Assembly: GCF_019218755.1 (NCBI RefSeq)
Contig: NZ_JAHUWZ010000002.1
Location: forward strand, 186,001 to 250,000
DNA from: Acidovorax sp. sif1233
GTDB lineage: Bacteria; Pseudomonadota; Gammaproteobacteria; Burkholderiales; Burkholderiaceae_C
Reading direction: 5' to 3'
Length of the DNA stretch: 64,000 nucleotides
Below, in pieces: positions 33,893-41,780 of this stretch. Positions within the stretch are counted from its first letter, which is position 1, and each line of letters opens with the position of its first letter. Below the pieces are notes generated by a model. It was not told the DNA's origin and did no database searches. It worked only from the letters and a program-made list of their open reading frames with translations. The position numbers and the translations under genes are program-made.

Positions 33893-33913
33893 TTTGGTTT
33901 TATAGAAACCAAA
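33893..33913 (+). promoter_or_regulatory. Perfect dyad upstream of the encapsulin operon promoter box
   Basis: The inverted repeat tttggttt-tatag-aaaccaaa lies three bases before the promoter box at 33916 and 17 bases after the solA stop. With two G:C pairs per arm it would be a weak terminator, so an upstream activator site is at least as likely. Confidence 0.4.
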
Positions 33914-33915
33914 TT

Positions 33916-33951
33916 TTATTCTTTTGGGTTTTATGAGAAGGGTTCTAGAGT
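33916..33951 (+). promoter_or_regulatory. Encapsulin-operon promoter, sulfur promoter family
   Basis: The box ttattcttttgggtttta (33916-33933) is followed after 12 bases by the -10-like hexamer tagagt (33946-33951). The implied -35 hexamer is tttggg. The gene start lies 66 bases after the hexamer. The same arrangement occurs before metQ, the peroxiredoxin and sbp. Confidence 0.7.
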
Positions 33952-33966
33952 GAACACATTGTTCAC
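33950..33966 (+). promoter_or_regulatory. Perfect palindrome over the start region of the encapsulin promoter
   Basis: The sequence gtgaacacattgttcac has seven-base arms, gtgaaca and tgttcac, around cat. It overlaps the last two bases of the -10 hexamer and covers the expected transcription start, the position of a repressor operator. The size and symmetry fit the small XRE protein encoded in the operon at 35492; this is an inference. Confidence 0.6.
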
Positions 33967-34017
33967 GGCAGCCCCGCCCATGAGGGCTGCGAAACCCTAG
34001 CCTCAAGGACCCCTGCC

Positions 34018-34509
34018 ATGCTTTCATCCGCCATCCAGGACACCCAGGACGCTGTGCTCGCACACGAATTGGAATCTGCCCGCTCGGTCGCACTGGCGTC
34101 CGGCCTGCCCTATGCGGGCGGCGTTGCGCCCACCGTGGCGTGGAAACTCGTCCTGGCCGGCGATGCCGTGCTGGTGGACGTGCGCTCGGCCGAAGAGCTG
34201 AAGTTCGTCGGCCAGGTGCCGGACAGCCTGCACGTGCCCTGGGCCACGGGCACCGCCCTGCAGCGCAACCCGCGCTTCGTGCGCGAGCTGGAGGCCCGCC
34301 TGGCCAGCCACGGCGGCAAGGAGGCCACGGCGCTGCTGCTGTGCCGCAGCGGCAAGCGCTCGGCCCTGGCGGCCGAGGCGGCGGCCAAGGCCGGCTTCAC
34401 CCGCGTCTTCAACGTGCTCGAAGGCTTCGAGGGCGAGATCGATGGCCACAAGCAGCGCGGCCATGCCGATGGCTGGCGCTTTCACAACCTTCCCTGGATC
34501 CAGGACTAG
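34018..34509 (+). CDS. Rhodanese-like sulfurtransferase of the encapsulin operon
   Basis: Single-domain rhodanese of 163 residues that should carry a persulfide on Cys109. The active-site loop reads LLCRSGKRS, and the CDC25-like entrance AVLVDVRSAEELKFVGQVP is the first conserved motif. No signal peptide is present, so it acts in the cytoplasm. It is the first gene of a sulfur operon that also encodes serine acetyltransferase, an HTH protein, an encapsulin and a cysteine desulfurase, so it may accept or pass on sulfane sulfur produced by the desulfurase. AAGGA lies before the ATG. Confidence 0.9.
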   Translation: MLSSAIQDTQDAVLAHELESARSVALASGLPYAGGVAPTVAWKLVLAGDAVLVDVRSAEELKFVGQVPDSLHVPWATGTALQRNPRFVRELEARLASHGGKEATALLLCRSGKRSALAAEAAAKAGFTRVFNVLEGFEGEIDGHKQRGHADGWRFHNLPWIQD

Positions 34510-34559
34510 CCCCGGGGCACGGCCCGCCTCCACGACTGAACCACAGCTTCCCTTTCCCC

Positions 34560-35495
34560 ATGGCCGTCTTCAACATCGAACCCATCGTGCAGTCCCTGCA
34601 CGCCGTGCGCCGCGACTGGCGCAGCCTGCAAAAGCGCTCCCAGGAGCCGGGCGGGCGCGAGTTCCCATCGCGCGACGCGCTGGCCGATATCGTCGACAAG
34701 CTCAAGGGCGTGCTGTTTCCCATGCGCCTGGGCCCACCCGACCTGCGCCAGGAGAGCGAGGACTTCTACGTCGGCCACACGCTGGACGCCGCCTTGCATG
34801 CGCTGCTGGCGCAGATCCGGCTGGAGTTGCGTTATGTGCTGCGCCACCAGCCGGTGGAAGAGCAGAACATCGAAAAGCGCGCCGTGCAGACGGCCCGCAG
34901 CTTCGCCACCTCGCTGCCCGAGATCCGCAGCCTGCTCGACAGCGACGTGCTGGCCGCCTACCACGGCGATCCGGCCGCGCGCAGCGTGGACGAGGTGCTG
35001 CTGTGCTACCCCGGCATCCTGGCCATGATCCACCACCGCCTGGCGCACACGCTGTACCAGCTGGAGCTGCCGCTGCTGGCGCGCATCGTGGCCGAGCAGG
35101 CCCATGCGCAGACCGGCATCGACATCCACCCCGGCGCGCAGATCGGCGCGGGCTTTTTCATCGACCACGGCACGGGCGTCGTGATCGGCGAGACCGCGGT
35201 GATCGGCGAGCGCGTGCGTGTCTACCAGGCCGTCACGCTGGGCGCCAAGCGCTTTCCCACGGACGAGGATGGGCACTTGCAGAAGGGCCAGCCACGCCAC
35301 CCGGTGGTGGAGGACGACGTGGTCATCTACGCCGGCGCCACCGTGCTGGGCCGGGTGACGCTGGGGCGCGGCGCCACCATTGGCGGCAATGTGTGGATCA
35401 CGCACGACGTGCCCGCGGGCGGCAACGTGACCCAGGCCCTGTCGCGCCACAACGGGCACCACGACGGCGACGAACCCAGGGTGGGCGTGGCATGA
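34560..35495 (+). CDS. cysE: Serine O-acetyltransferase (EpsC/SrpH type)
   Basis: Makes O-acetylserine from serine and acetyl-CoA, the carbon acceptor for cysteine synthesis. The C-terminal left-handed beta helix shows the hexapeptide repeats IDIHPGAQIGAGFFIDHGTG across two lines and VVIGETAVIGERVRVYQ, ending in ATIGGNVWITHDVPAG. The N-terminal helical domain is longer than in E. coli CysE, which matches the EpsC/SrpH branch found with encapsulin-type cysteine desulfurases. Its product could also raise the level of the CysB inducer and so feed back on the promoters described here, which is an inference. It overlaps the HTH gene by four bases. Confidence 0.92.
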   Translation: MAVFNIEPIVQSLHAVRRDWRSLQKRSQEPGGREFPSRDALADIVDKLKGVLFPMRLGPPDLRQESEDFYVGHTLDAALHALLAQIRLELRYVLRHQPVEEQNIEKRAVQTARSFATSLPEIRSLLDSDVLAAYHGDPAARSVDEVLLCYPGILAMIHHRLAHTLYQLELPLLARIVAEQAHAQTGIDIHPGAQIGAGFFIDHGTGVVIGETAVIGERVRVYQAVTLGAKRFPTDEDGHLQKGQPRHPVVEDDVVIYAGATVLGRVTLGRGATIGGNVWITHDVPAGGNVTQALSRHNGHHDGDEPRVGVA

Positions 35496-35764
35496 GTGAG
35501 GTGCTGGTACGCAGTTTCGGCACGGCCGTGCGGCGCCTGCGCGAGGCGCGCGGCTGGTCGCAGGAGCAACTGGCCGAGCATGCCGACCTGAACCGCTCCT
35601 ATGTGGGCGAGATCGAGCGGGGCCGCGCCATTGCCTCGCTGGTCACCATCGACAAGCTCTCCCAGGCCTTCGGCGTGCGCAGCGCCACGCTGCTCGGGCA
35701 CTGCGACGCATTGAGCGATGCGAATGCGCTCAATGGCACGCGATTGGCGGCTATAGCATGTTGA
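35492..35764 (+). CDS. Small XRE-family helix-turn-helix regulator
   Basis: A 90-residue DNA-binding protein with one Cro/CI-type domain at about residues 8-65 (LREARGWSQEQLAEHADLNR then SYVGEIERGR). It starts inside the stop codon of the acetyltransferase gene (ATGA) and lies 73 bases before the encapsulin gene, so it is an integral part of the operon. The obvious candidate target is the perfect palindrome over the operon promoter at 33950-33966, which would make it an autorepressor. The short tail after the domain has no recognisable effector module. Confidence 0.85.
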   Translation: MSEVLVRSFGTAVRRLREARGWSQEQLAEHADLNRSYVGEIERGRAIASLVTIDKLSQAFGVRSATLLGHCDALSDANALNGTRLAAIAC

Positions 35765-35837
35765 AGCACTGAGGCCTCCGTCGGAAACTGGCTGGGAGTT
35801 TTTCTCTCATCCCACCTTTTCTGATACGGAGCCTCAC

Positions 35838-36770
35838 ATGACGGCAACAGTGGGCGGCACGACCGCCCTGGGCGACAACGCAGCACGGCAACTTGCCAAC
35901 GCGACCAAGACCACCGCACAACTCTCGACCATCTCGCCGCGCTGGCTCACGCACCTGCTGCAGTGGGTGCCGGTCGAAGCGGGCATCTACCGCCTCAATC
36001 AGGTCAAGAACCCCGAGCTGATCAAGGTCACCTGCACGGCCCGCGAGGAAGAGAACCAGTTGCCGCGCACCTTCGTGGACTACGAAGAGAACCCGCGCGA
36101 GTTCTTCCTGAATGCCGTGAGCACCGTGCTCGACGTGCACACCCGCATCTCCGACCTGTACAGCAGCCCGCACGACCAGATCAAGGAACAGCTGCGCCTG
36201 ACGATCGAGACGATCAAGGAAAACCAGGAAAGCGAGCTCATCAACAACCCCGACTACGGCCTGCTGGCCCAGGTGACGGATGAGCAGCGCGTGTTTCCGC
36301 TCACCGGCGCGCCCACGCCGGACGACCTGGACGAACTGCTCACCAAGGTCTGGAAGGAGCCCGCCTTCTTCCTGGCCCACCCGCTGGCGATTGCCGCCTT
36401 CGGCCGCGAAGCCACGCGCCGTGGCACGCCGCCGCCCACGGTGAGCCTGTTCGGCTCGCAGTTCATCACCTGGCGCGGCATTCCGCTGATCCCTTCGGAC
36501 AAGGTGCCCGTGGCCGACGGCAAAAGCAAGATCCTGCTGCTGCGCGTGGGCGACAAGCGCCAGGGCGTGGTCGGCCTGTTCCAGCCCGGCCTGCCGGGCG
36601 AGCAGAGCCCCGGCCTGTCGGTGCGCTTCATGGGCATCAACAACCATGCCATCGCGTCCTACCTGATCTCGCTGTACTGCTCGCTGGCCGTGCTCACGCC
36701 CGATGCGCTGGCCGTGCTGGACGACGTGGAGATCAACAAGTACCACGACTACCCCGACACCTACAAGTAA
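35838..36770 (+). CDS. srpI: Family 2A encapsulin shell protein (SrpI-like)
   Basis: Builds a hollow icosahedral protein shell with the HK97 phage capsid fold. The 310-residue protein has the long N-terminal arm TTALGDNAARQLANATKTTAQ and the family-typical stretches WLPVEAGIYRLNQVKN-like (WVPVEAGIYRLNQVKN), FVDYEENPREFFLNAVS and SQFITWRGIPLIPSDKVPV. It ends in YHDYPDTYK. Homologues in Synechococcus are induced by sulfur starvation and enclose a cysteine desulfurase. The gene lies nine bases before exactly such a desulfurase with a disordered extension, so shell and cargo are made together. GGAG precedes the ATG. Confidence 0.95.
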   Translation: MTATVGGTTALGDNAARQLANATKTTAQLSTISPRWLTHLLQWVPVEAGIYRLNQVKNPELIKVTCTAREEENQLPRTFVDYEENPREFFLNAVSTVLDVHTRISDLYSSPHDQIKEQLRLTIETIKENQESELINNPDYGLLAQVTDEQRVFPLTGAPTPDDLDELLTKVWKEPAFFLAHPLAIAAFGREATRRGTPPPTVSLFGSQFITWRGIPLIPSDKVPVADGKSKILLLRVGDKRQGVVGLFQPGLPGEQSPGLSVRFMGINNHAIASYLISLYCSLAVLTPDALAVLDDVEINKYHDYPDTYK

Positions 36771-36779
36771 AGCGGCCGC

Positions 36780-38840
36780 GTGGTGACCACTCCATCCTCC
36801 CTTCCTGCCAGCGTGCCCGCCACGCTGCAGCCGCCGATCGACCCGGCGCTGCTGGCCGGGCTGGCGACGGCCCTGTTCGCGGCCCGGCCTGGCGAAGAGC
36901 CGCGCTTTGCCGGGCCGGCCGCAGGCCGGCCCTCCACGCCACCGGGCTCGCTGCCTGGTGCGGGGCAGGGCACGCCCTGGCCGCCTGGCGTGCAGGCGCC
37001 CGTCAACATCGCACCGGCCGGCTCGCCGCTGGTCAGCCCCGCGGGCTTTGGCCCCGGCGTGCCCGGCACCCCCATCCCGCAAGGGCTGGTGCCGGGTGCC
37101 AACCTGGTGCCGGCCTCGCCCACGCCGCTGGCCTCGCTGGCGCACCGTGCGCCGGCCCTGCTGCCTCATGCGGTGGCTGGCAACGGCGTACCCGACTCGG
37201 TGATCAGCACCTTGCCGGCCTACGAGCCGCGCTTTGGCAGCGGCGTGCTGGGTGTTCTCGAGGCCGCGCCCGCCCAGGCCGCGCCTGCGGTGGCGCAGGG
37301 CACATCGCCGTACTATTTCCTCGGCGAGCGCCACGGCCACCCGCTGGCGGCAGACCGCCTGCCCCAGGTGACCCCGCCCGACGGGCATGGCGCCGTTCCC
37401 GGCGGGCTCGATGCCCTGGCGCGCCTGCCTTTTGCCGCACCCGAAGTGCCGCGCGTGGGCTCGCCCACGGCCGGCACCAGCGTGCCCAGCACGGTGCCAT
37501 CGACCGAACCGCGCTTTTACTTCGCCGATGCCGTGGTGCTGCCCGGCGGCTACACCACGCCCGGCCGTGCCCCGGCTGCCGGCAGCGTCCCCCAGGCCGA
37601 CCGCAGCGCCCACCCGGCCTTCGACGTGCATGCGGTGCGCCGCGACTTCCCGGTGCTGCAGGAGCGCGTCAATGGCCGCCAGCTCGTCTGGTTCGACAAT
37701 GCGGCCACCACGCACAAGCCGCAGTCGGTCATCGACCGCATCAGCCATTTCTACGCGCACGAGAACTCCAACATCCACCGTGCGGCGCATGAACTGGCAG
37801 CACGCGCCACGGACGCCTACGAGGGCGCACGCCAGCGCGTGCAGCGCTTCATCAATGCGCCCGACGTGAACGAGGTGATCTTCGTGCGCGGCACCACCGA
37901 GGCCATCAACCTGGTGGCCAAGAGCTGGGGCGCGCAGCATGTGGGCGAGGGCGACGAGATCATCGTCAGCCACCTGGAGCACCATGCCAACATCGTGCCC
38001 TGGCAGCAGCTGGCGGCTGCCAAGGGCGCGCGCCTGCGCGTGATCCCGGTGGACGACTCGGGCCAGGTGCTGCTCGACGAATACCAGAAGCTGCTCAACG
38101 ACCGCACCAGGATCGTCGCAGTCACCCAGGTCTCCAACGCCCTGGGCACCGTGGTGCCGGTCAAGGAGATCGTGGCCCTGGCCAGGCGGGCGGGCGCCAC
38201 GACCCTGGTCGACGGCGCGCAGTCGGTCTCGCACATGCGGGTGGACGTGCAGGACCTGGGGGCCGATTTCTTCGTGTTCTCGGGCCACAAGGTCTTCGGG
38301 CCCACCGGCATCGGCGTGGTCTGGGGCAAGCGTGCGGTGCTCGAAGACATGCCGCCCTGGCAAGGCGGCGGCAACATGATTGCCGACGTGACCTTCGAGA
38401 AGACGGTGTTCCAGCCCATCCCGAACAAGTTCGAGGCCGGCACCGGCAACATCGCCGACGCCGTGGGCCTGGGCGCCGCCATCGACTACGTGAACCGCTT
38501 GGGGCTAGAGAACATCGCGCGCTACGAGCACGAACTGCTGGCCTACGGCATGCGCCACCTGGGTGCCATCCGCGGCGTGCGGCTCATCGGCACGGCCGAC
38601 GACAAGGCCAGCGTGATGTCCTTCGTGCTCGCGGGCTACACCACGGAAGAGGTGGGCAAGGCGCTCAACGAGGAGGGCATCGCCGTGCGCACAGGCCACC
38701 ACTGTGCCCAGCCCATCCTGCGCCGCTTCGGCGTGGAGACTACGGTGCGGCCTTCGCTGGCGTTCTACAACACCTTCGAAGAGATCGACCGCCTGGTGGC
38801 CGTGGTGCAGCGCCTGGCCGGGCAGCGGCGCGCGGGCTAG
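36780..38840 (+). CDS. Cysteine desulfurase, encapsulin cargo with long disordered N-terminus
   Basis: SufS-type pyridoxal-phosphate enzyme that takes sulfur from cysteine, giving alanine and sulfane sulfur. The enzyme domain starts near residue 280, with the cofactor lysine in FSGHKVFGPTG (Lys504) and the persulfide cysteine in RTGHHCAQP (Cys642). Residues 1-280 are rich in Pro, Ala and Gly and should be unstructured; this type of extension directs the enzyme into Family 2A shells. Likely targeting elements are LLAGLATALFA (24-34), PYYFLGER (177-184) and RFYFADAV (245-252), and the tetrapeptide EPRF occurs at 40, 149 and 243. A GTG start is used, with a second GTG as the next codon. Confidence 0.95.
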   Translation: MVTTPSSLPASVPATLQPPIDPALLAGLATALFAARPGEEPRFAGPAAGRPSTPPGSLPGAGQGTPWPPGVQAPVNIAPAGSPLVSPAGFGPGVPGTPIPQGLVPGANLVPASPTPLASLAHRAPALLPHAVAGNGVPDSVISTLPAYEPRFGSGVLGVLEAAPAQAAPAVAQGTSPYYFLGERHGHPLAADRLPQVTPPDGHGAVPGGLDALARLPFAAPEVPRVGSPTAGTSVPSTVPSTEPRFYFADAVVLPGGYTTPGRAPAAGSVPQADRSAHPAFDVHAVRRDFPVLQERVNGRQLVWFDNAATTHKPQSVIDRISHFYAHENSNIHRAAHELAARATDAYEGARQRVQRFINAPDVNEVIFVRGTTEAINLVAKSWGAQHVGEGDEIIVSHLEHHANIVPWQQLAAAKGARLRVIPVDDSGQVLLDEYQKLLNDRTRIVAVTQVSNALGTVVPVKEIVALARRAGATTLVDGAQSVSHMRVDVQDLGADFFVFSGHKVFGPTGIGVVWGKRAVLEDMPPWQGGGNMIADVTFEKTVFQPIPNKFEAGTGNIADAVGLGAAIDYVNRLGLENIARYEHELLAYGMRHLGAIRGVRLIGTADDKASVMSFVLAGYTTEEVGKALNEEGIAVRTGHHCAQPILRRFGVETTVRPSLAFYNTFEEIDRLVAVVQRLAGQRRAG

Positions 38841-39036
38841 CGGCCGACCGGGCGGGCCTTCATGGCGGCGCAATACGCTATACAAAATGCAGCAATTGCG
38901 CCGGGCCCGCCGCCCTGCGTTTTCACGGGGCTGTGGCTATCATGGCAAGCGCTGTGTACAGCATGGCCCGGTACGTTCCGGTCGATGCCATGCGGTGCTT
39001 TTTTTCTCCGTTGTCGTCCATTCACAAGGAGTTTTC

Positions 39037-39588
39037 ATGAGCAATGTCCAGATCGCCGTCATCGTCGGCAGCCTCCGCAAGGATTCCTTCAATCGCCAGC
39101 TGGCCACCGCCATCGCGCGGCTGGCACCGGCGGATTTCCAGTTCACGCAGTTGCGCATTGACGACCTGCCTTTGTACAACCAGGACGACGATGGCCAGCA
39201 GGCCGCGCCAGTGTTGCGCCTCAAGCGCGAGATCCAGGCCGCGCAGGGCGTGCTTTTCGTGACGGCGGAGTACAACCGGTCCATCCCCGGCGTGCTCAAG
39301 AACGCCATCGACCATGCGTCGCGGCCCTATGGCCAAAGTGCATGGGCGGGCAAGCCCGCGGGCGTGATCGGCGCGTCGGTGGGGGCCATCGGCACGGCCC
39401 TGTCGCAGCAGCACCTGCGCAACGTGCTGGCCTACCTTGACATGCCCACCCTGGGCCAGCCCGAAGCATTCATCCATGCCAAGGACGGTCTTTTCGATGC
39501 CGATGGCAACGTGGGCGAAGGCAGCAGGAAGTTTCTGCAAGGCTGGGTGGACAAATACGTGGCCTGGGTGAAGGCGCACGCGGCCTGA
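39037..39588 (+). CDS. NADPH-dependent FMN reductase
   Basis: Flavodoxin-fold reductase of 183 residues that reduces FMN, quinones or chromate-like acceptors with NAD(P)H. VGSLRKDSFNRQLA is the phosphate-binding loop, and FVTAEYNRSIPGVLKNAIDHASRP carries the family motif (P-E-Y-N, here A-E-Y-N). The ATG at 39037 has AAGGAG upstream; the open frame runs on to the left into the desulfurase gene region. It may supply reduced flavin to sulfur-scavenging monooxygenases, but no such gene is adjacent. Confidence 0.9.
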   Translation: MSNVQIAVIVGSLRKDSFNRQLATAIARLAPADFQFTQLRIDDLPLYNQDDDGQQAAPVLRLKREIQAAQGVLFVTAEYNRSIPGVLKNAIDHASRPYGQSAWAGKPAGVIGASVGAIGTALSQQHLRNVLAYLDMPTLGQPEAFIHAKDGLFDADGNVGEGSRKFLQGWVDKYVAWVKAHAA

Positions 39589-39615
39589 GCGGCCGCGCCA
39601 TCTGCACCTTTGGCG

Positions 39616-39756
39616 TCAGCGCGCGCAGGGGCGCAGATGCCGCTCGAAGAAGCTCAGAGGGTCTGCGATCACGGCTGCCCTGATGCGGGGGGCCGCCGGC
39701 GGCAGCAGTTGCGGTGCAGCCGGCTGGCGGCGGTCCAGCCCGGCTGCGGATGCCGC
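39616..39756 (-). pseudogene. Possible remnant of an alpha/beta hydrolase gene
   Basis: After the azoR stop codon the same frame continues for 46 codons to a TGA at 39616-39618. Part of the translation, PRIRAAVIADPLSFF, resembles a segment I know from dienelactone-hydrolase-like and PAF-acetylhydrolase-like enzymes (usually DPRIRAAV). There is no start codon and no room for the rest of such a protein. It may be a gene relic between two flavoreductase genes, or chance similarity. Confidence 0.28.
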
Positions 39757-40401
39757 TCAGGCTGCCTGTGCCACCCGGGCCTGGTTGGCCGCGACGGTGG
39801 TGTGGGCCTGCAGGTCACGGTCGGCATTGGCCAGGGCCGCTGCCTTGGCGTCCGGGCCCATGCCCACGCCTTCGGCGCGCACGAAGCGCACGTCGGTGAT
39901 GCCGAAGAAACCGAACACGACCTTCAGGTAGCTTTCCTGGTGCTCCAGGGCCTGGCCGCCTTCGCTGGTGGAATACACGCCGCCGCGGCTGGACGCCACG
40001 ATCACCGTCTTGCCCCCGGCCAGGCCCACGGGGCCCTTGTCGGTGTACTTGAAGGTGCGGCCCGTCTGCGCGATGCGGTCGATCCAGGCCTTGAGCTGGC
40101 TGGGTATCGAGAAGTTGTACAGCGGAGCGCCGACCACGATCACGTCGGCGGCCAGGAACTGGCTCACCAGCGCTTCGGACACGGCGTTTTCCTGGCGCTG
40201 GAGTTCCGTCGCCGCGGCCTGGCCGGTGCGAAAGCCCAGGGAGTCGGATGACAGGTGCGAAGGAGCCTGGGCGGCGAGGTCGAGGTACTGCACGCTGGTG
40301 CCGGGGTGGCTGGCCTGCCATGCGCCCACGATGCGGGCGGTGAGTTCGCGGGAGACGGATTGTTCGCCGGTGATGGCGGAATCGATGTGAAGCAGTTGCA
40401 T
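39757..40401 (-). CDS. azoR: FMN-dependent NADH-azoreductase
   Basis: Flavodoxin-like quinone and azo reductase, normally a cytoplasmic dimer. [21 protein letters not shown] is the typical start (the flavin phosphate loop), [19 protein letters not shown] is the conserved FMN motif, and SSRGGVYS contacts the isoalloxazine. The ATG at 40401 has AAGGAG before it. It is divergent from a LysR gene, with a near-perfect palindrome in the 261-base gap, so it is probably induced by that regulator in response to quinones or similar compounds. Confidence 0.92.
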   Translation of the reverse strand: MQLLHIDSAITGEQSVSRELTARIVGAWQASHPGTSVQYLDLAAQAPSHLSSDSLGFRTGQAAATELQRQENAVSEALVSQFLAADVIVVGAPLYNFSIPSQLKAWIDRIAQTGRTFKYTDKGPVGLAGGKTVIVASSRGGVYSTSEGGQALEHQESYLKVVFGFFGITDVRFVRAEGVGMGPDAKAAALANADRDLQAHTTVAANQARVAQAA

Positions 40402-40507
40402 GAGAGAACTCCTTGGGGGTGTGTCAGCGGTGGGACCACGGCGTGTGGCCATGGGATGAATTGTGGGGATCCATCAAAATGTTGATAAGGTAGTGAACTT
40501 GCGATAG

Positions 40508-40529
40508 ATTGTTCTATCCATAGAACGAT
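40508..40529 (+). promoter_or_regulatory. LysR-type palindrome between azoR and its divergent regulator
   Basis: The inverted repeat attgttctat-cc-atagaacgat has nine of ten arm positions matched and a perfect inner part, gttctat/atagaac. It lies 107 bases upstream of azoR and 134 bases upstream of the LysR start, in the gap between divergent genes. Confidence 0.6.
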
Positions 40530-40662
40530 CAGGGCGTCTGATGCGCCTTGCCTTACCGTGGGACCTCCATGCCGGTGATCGCTGGGCGCGGGCACAGGCC
40601 TTGTGTTCCCGGCTTTCGCGGGCACGTCAACGTGCACAACACGCTCACAACACGCTCTCACC

Positions 40663-41610
40663 ATGCAAGACCTCAACGACATGCTGTATTTCGCCGAAGT
40701 GGTGGAGCGGGGCGGCTTCGCCGCCGCCGGGCGGGCGCTGGGGATCCCCAAGTCGCGCCTCTCTCGGCGCGTGTCGGATCTGGAAACGCAGCTGGGCGTG
40801 CGGCTGTTGCAGCGCACCACGCGCAAGCTCTCGCTCACCGAGGTGGGAGAAGCCTATCTGCGCCATTGCCAGGCCATGCGGGAATCCGCCCAGGCGGCTG
40901 CCGACACCGTGGCCCAGGTGCAGACGGCACCGCGGGGCACCATCCGCGTGAGCTGTCCGGTGACGCTGGCGCAGACCGTGCTGGCCGAGCTGATGCCGCA
41001 GTTTCTTTCCACCTACCCCGAGGTGCGGGTGGAGATGCTGGTGAGCAACCGCGCCGTGAACCTGGTGGAGGAAGGCATCGACGTGGCGCTGCGCGTGCGG
41101 CCCTCGGTGGAGGACAGCGGCAGCATGGTCGTCAAGCGCCTTGACCATGCAACCCAGATCCTGGTGGCCAGCCCGGACCTGCTGATCCGCCAGGGCACCC
41201 CCGAGACACTGGAGGACCTGGGGCGGCTCGACAGCATCGCCATGTCGGCGCCCGATGGCCGGTCCACCTGGAACCTCATCGGGCCCGGCGGTGTGCACCA
41301 GGTGGTGCACCACGCCCCCCGCTACGTGGCCGATGACCTGCTGACCCTCAAGATCGCGGCGATGGCGGGCACCGGCATCTGCTGGATGCCGGACTACATG
41401 TGCTCCGAGGAAATACGGGCGCGCCGGCTGGTGCGGGTGCTGCCGGACTGGGCTCCCCTGCCCGCCATCGTGCATGCGGTGTTTCCATCGCGCCGGGGCC
41501 TGTCCCCGGCGGTGCGGCGTTTTCTGGACTATCTGGGCGAGGCCATGCCCGGACGCAGCAGCCTGAGCACCCGCCAGGCCCTGATGGGGGTGGACGGGGC
41601 GGATATCTGA
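40663..41610 (+). CDS. LysR-family regulator, divergent from azoR
   Basis: A 315-residue LysR protein of the CrgA-like group that probably controls azoR. The helix-turn-helix is in GGFAAAGRALGIPKSRLSRR (residues 19-38), and the wing has LLQRTTRKLSLTEVGEAYL. The effector domain keeps GTIRVSCPVTLAQTVLAELM and AMAGTGICWMPDYM. The ATG at 40663 is chosen because the family starts at MQDLNDMLYF; an upstream in-frame start would add 20 unlikely residues. Confidence 0.92.
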   Translation: MQDLNDMLYFAEVVERGGFAAAGRALGIPKSRLSRRVSDLETQLGVRLLQRTTRKLSLTEVGEAYLRHCQAMRESAQAAADTVAQVQTAPRGTIRVSCPVTLAQTVLAELMPQFLSTYPEVRVEMLVSNRAVNLVEEGIDVALRVRPSVEDSGSMVVKRLDHATQILVASPDLLIRQGTPETLEDLGRLDSIAMSAPDGRSTWNLIGPGGVHQVVHHAPRYVADDLLTLKIAAMAGTGICWMPDYMCSEEIRARRLVRVLPDWAPLPAIVHAVFPSRRGLSPAVRRFLDYLGEAMPGRSSLSTRQALMGVDGADI

Positions 41611-41780
41611 GCCGTGGCTGCGGCGCGGCGCGCCCGGCGTGCGGCATCGCCGGCCGTGGAAAAGACGGTGCCCCACCCGTGCCGCGCCTGCGCCCCGCCT
41701 TTTGGCGCCACAATGCAACGAATTGCAACTGTGCGGGCAACCCCTGTGTGTACCGTACCGGGGCGGCCCGGTGATTCTTC

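Noticed and set aside
33893-33913. Terminator for the solA gene.
   Set aside because: The dyad is perfect but its stem is mostly A:T, so it would be weak. I list it as a regulatory dyad at low confidence.
35751-38363. An 870-codon open frame on the minus strand opposite the encapsulin and desulfurase genes.
   Set aside because: Its translation is rich in His, Arg and Gly without domain motifs. Long antisense frames are usual in DNA of this GC content, and the plus strand has well-recognised genes.
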